The translations under genes and the position numbers were made by a program. Shown here piece by piece: positions 34,291-41,458 of a DNA stretch of 41,458 nt (position 1 is the stretch's first letter; every line of letters starts with the position of its first letter). Below the pieces are notes generated by a model. That model had not been told where the DNA came from, searched no databases, and saw only the letters and a list, made by a program, of their open reading frames with translations. Source of the stretch: an uncultured Pseudomonadota bacterium (GTDB taxonomy: Bacteria; Pseudomonadota; Gammaproteobacteria; Methylococcales; Methylomonadaceae); assembly GCA_903928965.1 (NCBI GenBank), contig CAIYSZ010000015.1:1-41458 (forward strand). The letters are read 5' to 3'.

Positions 34291-36678
34291 CTAAACCGCC
34301 AACCAAACCGAAACAACCGCCAGAACCCCGACATAGCGGCTAACCTTGTCTTTAAAAGCGAAAATAACCGGATCGTCATGCATCTGGCCGCGATGCACTA
34401 TCATCCACACCCGGCTAATCCAGAACAACAAAATTACGCACAGAAACCAAATGAATTTAGGCCGGCTATACAAGGTTTCGATCTGCGGGGAATTGATATA
34501 CAAGGCCAGCACCAACACGCATAAATAACCCGCGGCGGTGCCTAAACTCTGCAACAATTGCAAATCCTCAATGTGATAACCCCGGCCAGCGGCTTTCAGC
34601 TTGCCTTGGCGCTGCATGGCGTCCAATTCGGCGTAACGCTTGACCAAAGCCAGACTGAGGAATAAAAACACTGAAAACAATAACAACCAGAAACTCAAAA
34701 CAGCATCAATGGCATAGGCGCCGGCCACGATTCTGATCGTATACAGACCCGCCAGCGTAATCACGTCCACCAGCACGACCCGTTTCAAACTAAATGAATA
34801 AGCCACGGTCAAGGCGTAATACCCGCCCAACACCAACCAAAATTTGGGCGGCAGAACCGACGAAACCAATGCGGCGGCAAACAACAATAGCGGAATCAAT
34901 GCGGCCCCGGTCATTAACGACAAGTTGCCGGAGGCGAACGGCCGCTTAGATTTTCGCGGATGCTGGCGGTCGGCCTCCAAGTCCAGCATATCATTCAACA
35001 AATAAACCGAGGAAGCGCAAAAACCGAACGCCAGAAAAGCCAGCGCGGCGTACTCAAGCGACAGCGAGTCGCCGATTTTATGCGCGGAAGCAATCGGCAC
35101 GAACACCAAGGCGTTCTTGGCCCATTGATAAACGCGCGTCGCCTTGATCAGGTTTTTCAGCAATTGAGTCCGCCGCGGGAAAACTCCGCGAATTTCGGCA
35201 ACCTTTTCGGCGGCCTCTCTTACGCTTTCACTGGCATTAACGACAATAGCGCCTCCGCTAACCTGCCAAACCGCCACATCCACCAGCTCATTACCGCAAT
35301 ATTCAAACCCGCGCTCGCCGAATTTCTCTACTAGACATTTTGCTTTATTTTTGCCGGACAAATTATGGTCGTCGCTGCTGGCCACCACGCCGGTAAAAAT
35401 AGCCATATGCCCGGCCACCGCCTCGGCCAAACGGTGATTTGACGCCGTGCACAACCATAACTGGCGTCCAGCTTGATGTTGAGTGAGCAACCAAGCGACA
35501 AAAGGCGCGTTGTAAGGCAGGTGAGCCGGATCGAATTGTACCCGCGAGGCAATTTCCGCCTTCAAGGCCGCCTTTCCCCGTCTAAGCCATAAAGGCAAAT
35601 ACAAAATATACAATGGCTTGTTTTTGATCAACAATAATACCGACTCCAACAGCAAATCAGTATTGATCAAAGTACCGTCCATATCCACGCACAGCGGCGT
35701 GGACGAACCCTCGGCATCGACGGCCGGAATCACGGCCTGAGAGCTGGATTTCTTGCCGAAACCCAAAGCGAAAATAGCCGCCCAGCCTAAAATTACGGCC
35801 AACCACAAGGTGGAAAAGCGGCACAAAAAGGTCAGCAATATCGCCGAAGACACCGGATAACCTTGCAAATCCAGCAAGCCGGCCATTACCGCCTCGGTGC
35901 CGCCCAAACCGCCGGGTAAAAAAGAAAGCACCCCGACAATAATGGAAATCGAGTAAATACCTACCGCCTGCCAAACGTCCATGGCCGCTTCGTGCGGAAT
36001 TTTACCCAATACCATCAAACCCACGCCCTCGCAGCCCCAGGCCAGCAAACCGATTAAAAAACTGCTAATCAGCAGCGAAGGGTGCAACAAACTTTTGGCG
36101 GAAGTGAAAGCGTGGCAAATTTTTTCCACTATATGGTGCAATTTGGCGGGAATCCAAGTCACGCCATAAGCCCAATCCGCAATTTTCAACCACGGCGCAA
36201 AACCCAAAAGTAACAAAATGCCGACTATGGCAGCCAACAATACCGGCATCACCGCATAATATTGAGTGGAAACGACCGCAACAGCGGCCAAGGCCATCAT
36301 CGCCATCATATCCATCAACCGTTCAACAAACACCGCGGCGGCGGTATGAGAAAAGGGTACGTTTTTTTCCTTTAAATAACGCCCCCTAATGATCTCGCCG
36401 AGCTTGCCCGGCGACAGCGTATAACCGAAACCGGCGACGTAACTCAGTAAATTAAAACGAAAATCCAAGGCATGACCTAAACGGGACATATATATAGACC
36501 ATCTGACCAAACGCAATAAATAATTGACTAAGGATAACAGAATCGCCAGCATCAACAAATCCCAAGACTTCCAAACGACGGAAAAATCGATTTTACCCAG
36601 ATCGGACCGAAAGGCGATCAGACACCAAATAAAAAAAGCGGCAACCAATCCGTATAACAAAATGTTTTTCAGTTTCAT
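34291..36678 (-). CDS. Three-domain fusion: flippase-like membrane domain, HAD phosphatase, UbiA prenyltransferase
   Basis: Start at the ATG at 36678, preceded by AAGG with 6-nt spacing; 795 residues. Residues 1-325: LPG-synthase-TM/UPF0104 domain (as in the MprF membrane part and AglD) with SPGKLGEIIRGRYL and VERLMDMMAMMAL. Residues about 327-500: HAD hydrolase with DMDGT (VDMDGTLINTD) and the later GKNKAKCLVEKFG and FEYCGNELVDVAVW. Residues about 505-795: UbiA family, with the NDxxDxxxD motif NDMLDLEADRQHPRKSKRP and YSFSLKRVVLVDVITLAG, like mycobacterial DPPR synthase Rv3806c. Read in order of reaction, UbiA transfers phosphoribosyl from PRPP to polyprenyl phosphate, HAD removes the 5' phosphate, and the flippase-like domain may move the product across the membrane. 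The last step is inference. The fusion is intact. Confidence 0.82.
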   Translation of the reverse strand: MKLKNILLYGLVAAFFIWCLIAFRSDLGKIDFSVVWKSWDLLMLAILLSLVNYLLRLVRWSIYMSRLGHALDFRFNLLSYVAGFGYTLSPGKLGEIIRGRYLKEKNVPFSHTAAAVFVERLMDMMAMMALAAVAVVSTQYYAVMPVLLAAIVGILLLLGFAPWLKIADWAYGVTWIPAKLHHIVEKICHAFTSAKSLLHPSLLISSFLIGLLAWGCEGVGLMVLGKIPHEAAMDVWQAVGIYSISIIVGVLSFLPGGLGGTEAVMAGLLDLQGYPVSSAILLTFLCRFSTLWLAVILGWAAIFALGFGKKSSSQAVIPAVDAEGSSTPLCVDMDGTLINTDLLLESVLLLIKNKPLYILYLPLWLRRGKAALKAEIASRVQFDPAHLPYNAPFVAWLLTQHQAGRQLWLCTASNHRLAEAVAGHMAIFTGVVASSDDHNLSGKNKAKCLVEKFGERGFEYCGNELVDVAVWQVSGGAIVVNASESVREAAEKVAEIRGVFPRRTQLLKNLIKATRVYQWAKNALVFVPIASAHKIGDSLSLEYAALAFLAFGFCASSVYLLNDMLDLEADRQHPRKSKRPFASGNLSLMTGAALIPLLLFAAALVSSVLPPKFWLVLGGYYALTVAYSFSLKRVVLVDVITLAGLYTIRIVAGAYAIDAVLSFWLLLFSVFLFLSLALVKRYAELDAMQRQGKLKAAGRGYHIEDLQLLQSLGTAAGYLCVLVLALYINSPQIETLYSRPKFIWFLCVILLFWISRVWMIVHRGQMHDDPVIFAFKDKVSRYVGVLAVVSVWLAV

Positions 36679-36705
36679 CAAGCACCTTGTAGCCATACTG
36701 GCTAT

Positions 36706-36726
36706 AAAAACTCGCCCGCGGCGAGT
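36706..36726 (-). terminator. Terminator-like hairpin in the fusion-gene leader (possible attenuator)
   Basis: Minus-strand stem ACTCGCC/GGCGAGT (36720-36726 with 36710-36716) with a 3-nt loop is followed by U5. It lies between the predicted promoter (36797-36824) and the gene start (36678), with no gene upstream whose transcript it could end. Premature termination would limit expression of the pathway operon. Right after it, TAGCC-AGTAT-GGCTA forms a further stem next to the Shine-Dalgarno AAGG. Confidence 0.55.
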
Positions 36727-36796
36727 TAAAAATTAAGGACCGCGGTACCGCGAAAAAAAATTACGGCGCGCAACAAAAAAAGCCAGCGCAAATACT

Positions 36797-36824
36797 ATTC
36801 TAAAAAAACCAGACTGCTGAACAA
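36797..36824 (-). promoter_or_regulatory. Predicted promoter of the fusion-dprE1-dprE2 operon
   Basis: Minus-strand TTGTTC (36819-36824) and TAGAAT (36797-36802) are 16 bp apart, matching 4/6 and 5/6 of the sigma70 consensus. The start would fall near 36790 and give a leader of about 110 nt with several hairpins (a CGCGGTACCGCG palindrome at 36741-36752 and the terminator-like stem). Confidence 0.45.
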
Positions 36825-36878
36825 ACCGCCATACATCAACAAACCGCCATACCTCAAACAACTTCCGCTCCCCGGTAA

Positions 36879-36935
36879 GCGGCTAACATAAAAAGATTAT
36901 GTTAATGAAATGTAGAAGGCTTGTGAACCGGGGTA
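36879..36935 (+). repeat. Dispersed repeat B, copy 1
   Basis: GCGGCTAACATAAAAAG, then TATGTTAATGAAATGTA, then AAGGCTTGTGAACCG. It matches the copy 326 bp further on and an inverted one at 30979-31017. Confidence 0.6.
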
Positions 36936-37204
36936 AAATGCTAAAATTCATGCAAAACTCCCTAAAACCTAAACCATTCCACCGGCAAATATAAAAGCGC
37001 GTCAACAAATCTAAGTTTAGGATATCCGAAGCCGGAAGCCAAAATATACACGACAAAAAAAGCATAATCAAACCGGGCCGGCAAGCGAGAAGGCTAAACA
37101 CCCCAAAGCGCCCTGGAGCCGCCATCCCCGCGCTCCCCCTGCTTATCGCCGTTGCGAGCCAATGCCGCGGCCTGGACGCCCGCTTACCTCCGGCTCCGCG
37201 CTCG

Positions 37205-37255
37205 GCGGCTAACAAAAAAACTATGTTAATGCAATCTATAAGGTCTTGTAAACCG
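37205..37255 (+). repeat. Dispersed repeat B, copy 2
   Basis: GCGGCTAACAAAAAAAC, then TATGTTAATGCAATCTA, then AAGGTCTTGTAAACCG. It aligns over about 50 bp with copy 1 with few mismatches and one indel. Confidence 0.6.
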
Positions 37256-37527
37256 CGAGTATTTGGCAAAAAAATCGCTCTCTTTGGATGAGCCTAAAGA
37301 GATGTATCGGGTCGTCCTTTGACAAATTTCTTGCGCTTACAAGGCCGTATGCTACCCATAACTTCACACGCAGCCCCTTATCTTTTACAGCTTATGCAAC
37401 AGGTTACTGAATTTATGCAGTAAAAGCGAATATCGGGTAGAATGGGCGGATTTTCATAGACGAAGCTCAATGAATTAACCGGGGCCTTGCGCCGGGGCAA
37501 AGTTTTCATCCTTATTAGAGTACAATC

Positions 37528-39621
37528 ATGACTGATTTATCGCTGTATAGAAACATCGGCATCTTCGCGCACGTGGACGCCGGTAAGACCACCACCACCG
37601 AACGGATTCTAAAACTGACTGGTAAAATTCATAAAATCGGCGAAGTGCACGACGGCGCGGCCACTACCGATTTTATGGCCCAAGAACAAGAACGCGGTAT
37701 TACCATCCAATCGGCGGCCACCTCCTGCCAATGGAACGGTCACCGCTTGAACATCATCGACACCCCAGGCCACGTTGACTTCACCATCGAAGTTTACCGT
37801 TCATTAAAAGTATTGGACGGCGGCATCGCCGTATTCTGCGGTTCCGGCGGCGTTGAACCGCAATCCGAAACCAACTGGCGCTACGCCAACGACTCCGAAG
37901 TCGCGCGGATCATCTACATCAACAAGCTGGACCGCTTGGGCGCCGACTTCTACCGCGTCGTTAAACAAGTCGAGGAAGTATTGGGCGCGCGGCCGCTGGT
38001 GATGACTCTGCCTATCGGCGTCGAGGACGAATTTGTCGGCGTGGTCGATTTATTGACCCGCAAGGCCTGGGTTTGGGACGACTCCGGCGATCCATTGAAA
38101 TACACTATCCAAGAACCGCCCGCCGAAATGGCCGACCAAATCGAGGAATGGCGCGAAAAATTGGTGGAAACCGCCGTCGAACAAGAAGACGACATCATGG
38201 AAAAATATCTGGAAGACGGCGAATCTCCAGATGTGGAAACCTTGCAGCGCTGCATCCGCAAAGGCACCATCAGCCGCGCGTTCTTCCCGACTTTCGGCGG
38301 CTCGTCTTTCAAAAACAAAGGCGTGCAATTGATATTGAACGGCGTGGTGGACTATTTGCCCGATCCGACCGAAGTCAAACCGCAACCCGAAGTGGACCTG
38401 GAAGGCAACGAAACCGGCACCTTCGCCATCGTCGACGCCTCGCGTCCATTGCGCGCCTTGGCGTTCAAAATCATGGACGACCGTTTCGGCGCATTGACCT
38501 TCTTGCGCATTTACTCCGGCCGTCTGGAAAAAGGCTCTACCGTATTGAACACCTTTACCGGCAAAACCGAGCGTATCGGCCGGATTGTGGAAATGCACGC
38601 CAATTCGCGCGAAGAACTTGAATCCGCGCAAGCCGGCGACATCATCGCCGCCATCGGCCTGAAAAACGTGCAAACCGGCCACACTTTGTGCGATCCGGAC
38701 AAACCAGCCACCTTGGAGCCGATGGTGTTCCCGGACCCGGTTATTTCCATCGCCATTGCGCCCAAGGACAAGGGCAGCAACGAAAAAATGGGCGTCGCCC
38801 TGGGCAAGTTGGTGCAAGAGGACCCTTCCTTCCGCGTCGAAACCGACCAAGAAAGCGGCGAAGTCATCATCAAAGGCATGGGCGAGCTGCACTTGGATAT
38901 TAAAGTCGATATTCTAAGACGCACTTACGGCGTGGACGTCAACGTAGGCAAACCGCAAGTAGCCTACCGCGAATCCATTACCCGCCGCGTTGAGGACAGC
39001 TACACCCACAAAAAGCAATCCGGCGGTTCCGGCCAATACGCGAAAATCGACTACATCATTGAGCCGGGTGAAGTCGGCAGCGGCTTTCAATTTGAATCCA
39101 CCGTCACCGGCGGCAACGTGCCGCGCGAATATTGGCCGGCGGTGGAAAAAGGCTTCAAAGCCAACATTGACAAAGGCGTACTCGCCGGCTTCCCGTGCGT
39201 GGACTTGAAAGTCAACCTGACCGATGGCGGCTTCCACAACGTGGACTCCTCATCCATCGCTTTCGAGATCGCCGCCCGCGCCGCTTACCGGCAAACCCTG
39301 CCGAAAGCAGACCCGCAATTGTTGGAGCCGATCATGAAAGTCGACGTATACTCGCCCGACGCCAATGTCGGTGACGTGATCGGCGACCTGAACCGCCGCC
39401 GCGGCATGATTAAATCGCAAGAAGCGGGCATCACCGGCGTGCGCATCAAAGCCGACGTACCGTTGAGCGACATGTTCGGCTACATCGGCGACTTGCGCAC
39501 CATGACGTCCGGCCGCGGTCAATTCTCAATGGAGTTCTCTCACTACTCGCCTTGCCCGCGCAACGTAGCGGAAGAAGTGATCAAGGAAGTACGGGAACGC
39601 AACAAAGAAAAAGACAAATAA
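37528..39621 (+). CDS. fusA: Elongation factor G, second type (EF-G2)
   Basis: A complete 697-residue translational GTPase of the EF-G family. G motifs: AHVDAGKTT (G1), RGITIQSAA (switch), DTPGHVD (G3) and NKLD (G4). The C-terminal domains include [20 protein letters not shown] and the last [30 protein letters not shown]. The form [22 protein letters not shown] and the ending match the stand-alone EF-G2 of Vibrio as I remember it. It is not in a str operon with rpsL/rpsG/tufA, so a canonical fusA should exist elsewhere. The ATG at 37528 has only a weak Shine-Dalgarno sequence; a -10-like TAGAAT lies at 37438-37443. Confidence 0.9.
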   Translation: MTDLSLYRNIGIFAHVDAGKTTTTERILKLTGKIHKIGEVHDGAATTDFMAQEQERGITIQSAATSCQWNGHRLNIIDTPGHVDFTIEVYRSLKVLDGGIAVFCGSGGVEPQSETNWRYANDSEVARIIYINKLDRLGADFYRVVKQVEEVLGARPLVMTLPIGVEDEFVGVVDLLTRKAWVWDDSGDPLKYTIQEPPAEMADQIEEWREKLVETAVEQEDDIMEKYLEDGESPDVETLQRCIRKGTISRAFFPTFGGSSFKNKGVQLILNGVVDYLPDPTEVKPQPEVDLEGNETGTFAIVDASRPLRALAFKIMDDRFGALTFLRIYSGRLEKGSTVLNTFTGKTERIGRIVEMHANSREELESAQAGDIIAAIGLKNVQTGHTLCDPDKPATLEPMVFPDPVISIAIAPKDKGSNEKMGVALGKLVQEDPSFRVETDQESGEVIIKGMGELHLDIKVDILRRTYGVDVNVGKPQVAYRESITRRVEDSYTHKKQSGGSGQYAKIDYIIEPGEVGSGFQFESTVTGGNVPREYWPAVEKGFKANIDKGVLAGFPCVDLKVNLTDGGFHNVDSSSIAFEIAARAAYRQTLPKADPQLLEPIMKVDVYSPDANVGDVIGDLNRRRGMIKSQEAGITGVRIKADVPLSDMFGYIGDLRTMTSGRGQFSMEFSHYSPCPRNVAEEVIKEVRERNKEKDK

Positions 39622-39632
39622 GCCGCCCCTAA

Positions 39633-39673
39633 GCTTCGCCGTGATTTAACACTGTTCGAGTCGGCGGCGAAGC
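39633..39673 (+). terminator. Candidate terminator stem after fusA
   Basis: GCTTCGCCG (39633-39641) pairs with CGGCGAAGC (39665-39673), 11 bp after the EF-G2 stop, with a 23-nt loop and no clean U-run. A second stem (CTTTTGC/GCAAAAG, 39689-39719) follows. Either could reduce read-through into fdxA. Confidence 0.4.
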
Positions 39674-39820
39674 GTTATTATAGATGGGCTTTTGCTTTCG
39701 CCGCGTTGCGAGGCAAAAGTCCGCCTGCTGACGGCCGGCCCCGGCCGATTCAGTTCATGACACATTATGTTTTCGAGACGAACGGAAACACGCCCTTAGT
39801 CAAAACCCTGGAACCACACG

Positions 39821-40144
39821 ATGGCTTTTGTAATTACAGAAAACTGCATTAAATGCAAATTCACCGATTGCGTAGACGTATGCCCGGTCGATTGCTTTCA
39901 TGAAGGCCCAAACTTTTTAGTCATAGACCCAGAAGAATGCATAGACTGCACCCTATGTGAACCGGAATGTCCGGCCAACGCCATACACGCCGAGGACGAA
40001 TTAACGGAAGACCAACTCCACTTCATCGCGTTGAACGCTGAATTAAGCAAGTTGTGGCCGTTAATCACCGAAGTCAAGGATTCACTGCCGGACGCCGACG
40101 AATGGAACGGCAAACCGGGCAAATTCGAATTATTGGAAAGATAA
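39821..40144 (+). CDS. fdxA: 7Fe ferredoxin FdxA
   Basis: A 107-residue [3Fe-4S][4Fe-4S] ferredoxin, very similar to Azotobacter FdI (from memory). The cysteines are C9, C12, C17, C21, C25, C40, C43, C46 and C50. By analogy C9, C17 and C50 bind the 3Fe cluster and C21, C40, C43 and C46 the 4Fe cluster, leaving C12 and C25 free. The motifs [20 protein letters not shown] and [17 protein letters not shown] are intact. It is a low-potential electron carrier in the cytoplasm; the partner is unknown. Confidence 0.95.
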   Translation: MAFVITENCIKCKFTDCVDVCPVDCFHEGPNFLVIDPEECIDCTLCEPECPANAIHAEDELTEDQLHFIALNAELSKLWPLITEVKDSLPDADEWNGKPGKFELLER

Positions 40145-40151
40145 TTCGCGT

Positions 40152-40184
40152 CCGGCGCGGAGCAGCCAGACTGGACCGCGCCGG
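40152..40184. terminator. Bidirectional hairpin between fdxA and the GNAT gene
   Basis: CCGGCGCGG (40152-40160) pairs with CCGCGCCGG (40176-40184): a perfect 9-bp GC stem with a 15-nt loop between the convergent stop codons. There is no U-run. Confidence 0.5.
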
Positions 40185-40190
40185 CGGCCC

Positions 40191-40724
40191 TTAGGCGGGG
40201 CATGGCTTAAACAAAAACCGCAAACGCAAATCCGGCGCCCGCCACAAGTCCCGCGGAACCGGAAATTCACGCCGCAACGCGCTGGCGCGATAACCGCGCC
40301 GCCGGTAATACGCCAGCATCTCTTCGCGCCCATGCAACACCCACATCACCATCCGCGCCGCCTTCCAGCGCCGCCGCGCCTCCGTTTCGGCGGCGAGCAA
40401 CAAAGCCTTACCCACCCCGCGTCCTTGCCGCGCCGGTTCCACCGCAAACAAACTGCATTCCACTTGGGCAACCTGCCGCCGCAAATAGATGCAACCCAGC
40501 AAACCTCGCGTTGAGCGCGCGCATAAAAATAAACCGTTCTTCGCGGCCAACAACTTAATTGTCTGCGTCTCATCCAAACGCAAACCGCTCACCCAATGCG
40601 CCTCGGTAGTCCAACTGACTCCCTCCCCGCCTCGGTAAGCCCGATTGATTAGCCCAGTCAAGCTGTTCGCATCCGCCGCGCGCGCCGGACCGATTTTCCA
40701 AGCGCCGCGCCGGCTCCGGCTCAT
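40191..40724 (-). CDS. GNAT family N-acetyltransferase
   Basis: A 177-residue acetyltransferase starting at the ATG at 40724, which overlaps the upstream stop in an ATGA and so is preferred over a GTG three codons earlier. Motif A is ECSLFAVEPARQGRGVGKALLLAAE, with the Q/RxxGxG acetyl-CoA loop; motif B ends in MLAYYRRRGY. The substrate is unknown. It is translationally coupled to the small membrane protein at 40721-41191. Confidence 0.85.
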   Translation of the reverse strand: MSRSRRGAWKIGPARAADANSLTGLINRAYRGGEGVSWTTEAHWVSGLRLDETQTIKLLAAKNGLFLCARSTRGLLGCIYLRRQVAQVECSLFAVEPARQGRGVGKALLLAAETEARRRWKAARMVMWVLHGREEMLAYYRRRGYRASALRREFPVPRDLWRAPDLRLRFLFKPCPA

Positions 40725-41191
40725 CCGCGCCACCGCCGCCAGCGCGCCTTGGCCGCCGCCTTGAATTCATGCGCCAGCCGGTAAATCGTGGTGGCGACGA
40801 TTTTCTTATGCGCCCACGCCAACCAGCCGCTAACCGCCACATACACCGCGTTGATCAAACGGTAGGTCAATAATTGCGGCTTGGTCAAACAGAATACCCG
40901 CGCCACCAACAAAGTACCCAGCAATTTGGCCGCCAATTCCAAACCCGCAAACGCCAACACATGCCCCTGCCACAACATCCAGATGGCAAAAAAATTCAAC
41001 GGACCCACAATCACCAACGGCGCCAGCATCGCGGCCAAGGCCACCGGCGGCCGGGTTTGCGTCAACCACAGTTCCACCGCCTGCAAGCGTAGCAAAGAGA
41101 TCAAGCCGTGCGCCAACCCCGACAAACCTTCCCACAGCCATTCCTCAAGCAATAAAATGATGGCGAGAATATTCAAAAAAAATTGTTTCAT
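40721..41191 (-). CDS. Small membrane protein of unknown function
   Basis: I do not recognise a named family in these 156 residues. There are about three hydrophobic stretches (residues 4-30, 50-75 and 80-95), a middle loop (FCLTKPQLLTYRLINAVYV) and a very basic C-terminal tail (HEFKAAAKARWRRWRG), so the tail should lie in the cytoplasm. A T8 run covers codons 3-6. It precedes the GNAT gene with a 4-nt overlap. Confidence 0.6.
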   Translation of the reverse strand: MKQFFLNILAIILLLEEWLWEGLSGLAHGLISLLRLQAVELWLTQTRPPVALAAMLAPLVIVGPLNFFAIWMLWQGHVLAFAGLELAAKLLGTLLVARVFCLTKPQLLTYRLINAVYVAVSGWLAWAHKKIVATTIYRLAHEFKAAAKARWRRWRG

Positions 41192-41273
41192 GCTTTACTC
41201 ATACGGCCTAATAAAACGGTAATTTACCATAAGCCTCGTGCGAGGGATGACTGCCTTAAAAGTATTTTCGCCA

Positions 41274-41458
41274 ATGAATAACGCATTGTGGAACGTTAAT
41301 CCCGAAAAAACTCGTTCAGGCGCTCAGTTTACCTCCCGGAAGTTCACTCAGCCCCTGATTGATAAGGGCATTCAGGTTAGCATGGATGGGCGTGGGCGAG
41401 CCTTAGACAATATTTTTGTCGAACGGCTATGGCGGACCGTGAAATATGAATACATTTA
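41274..41458 (+). pseudogene. IS3-family transposase (OrfB) remnant
   Basis: From about 41315 the plus strand encodes SGAQFTSRKFTQPLIDKGIQ, then VSMDGRGRALDNIFVERLWR and TVKYEYI, the C-terminal part of the rve/DDE integrase core of IS3-family transposases. The third catalytic residue (E of VERLW) is present. The expected second Asp (in SDQGSQFTS) is replaced: the text reads KTRSGAQFTS, and everything upstream is missing. The frame from ATG 41274 has unrelated residues before the match. It runs off the right edge; a 5'-deleted element is the likeliest reading. Confidence 0.75.

Larger units (their letters stand above)
36679..37527. other. Long intergenic region between the fusion gene and fusA
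   Basis: These 849 bp hold no convincing gene. They include the operon promoter and leader hairpins of the leftward operon, a short direct repeat (AACAAACCGCCATAC, twice within 36819-36855), two copies of repeat B, and the fusA leader. A 128-codon minus-strand frame at 36883-37269 ends inside both repeat copies and shows no domain features. Confidence 0.55.

Noticed and set aside
36883..37269. 128-codon minus-strand frame upstream of fusA
   Set aside because: It runs through both copies of repeat B and has no recognisable domain or Shine-Dalgarno sequence.
38050..38892. 280-codon open frame on the minus strand
   Set aside because: It lies wholly inside EF-G2 in the opposite direction; its residues show no family pattern, and EF-G2 is clearly real.
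1..41458. tRNA, rRNA, CRISPR or prophage genes
   Set aside because: No cloverleaf-like segment with a GGTTCGA-type arm, no regular spaced repeats and no phage structural or integrase genes were noticed by eye; a tRNA scan could still find a divergent one.

Overview
This window looks like chromosomal DNA of a gammaproteobacterial (type I) methanotroph. The left edge carries the N-terminal third of a particulate methane monooxygenase C subunit (PmoC) in the usual pmoC style, with a strong ribosome binding site and a sigma70-like promoter. The rest fits: a moderately GC-rich Gram-negative genome with lipid A export (MsbA), LPS-type glycosyltransferases, heme O synthase, AmpD, Hda, NadC, a second EF-G and a 7Fe ferredoxin. 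I saw no tRNA, rRNA, CRISPR array or prophage. The only transposase trace is an IS3-type remnant at the right edge.

Layout. 1-4.1 kb: pmoC, a GT9 heptosyltransferase-like gene, msbA and rsmD. 4.1-6.8 kb: a pair of M16 peptidases (one active-type, one without the zinc motif) upstream of rsmD on the same strand. 6.9-8.8 kb: cyoE and ybiB, translationally coupled. 8.9-12 kb: a glycine-zipper lipoprotein, a stand-alone FtsH-peptidase-like (M41) protein without an AAA domain, a predicted small RNA of about 83 nt, and a GH17 membrane glucanase/transglycosylase-like protein. 12-15.8 kb: two convergent multicopper oxidases of different architecture sharing a 17-bp-stem hairpin. 16-19.4 kb: a UPF0182 membrane protein coupled to a nucleosidase-like gene. 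19.5-20.9 kb: a small periplasmic helical protein and an SDR. 21.3-30.8 kb: surface polysaccharide genes (GT-C, GT2, two tandem O-antigen ligase/polymerase paralogues, an acyltransferase, a GT4 and a CgeB-like GT), with nadC and ampD inserted. 31.2-32.2 kb: DUF2069 and hda. 32.2-36.7 kb: a three-gene operon resembling the mycobacterial decaprenyl-phospho-arabinose pathway. 37.5-41.2 kb: EF-G2, fdxA, a GNAT and a small membrane protein.

The most striking item is the operon at 32234-36678. Its first gene fuses, in one 795-residue polypeptide, a flippase-like membrane domain, a HAD phosphatase and a UbiA-type prenyltransferase. DprE1- and DprE2-like genes follow. Read together, these could make a polyprenyl-phospho-pentose (arabinose donor) and possibly move it across the inner membrane, using three genes. 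The operon has a good promoter and an intrinsic-terminator-like hairpin in its leader, which suggests attenuation. The second item is the predicted small RNA at 10088-10170: promoter, two stacked hairpins, a CUCCU loop complementary to Shine-Dalgarno sequences, and a textbook terminator.

Two families of short diverged repeats sit in the intergenic spaces around the polysaccharide genes and upstream of EF-G2. All functions come from reading motifs in the sequence and from knowledge of the families; no database search was run.
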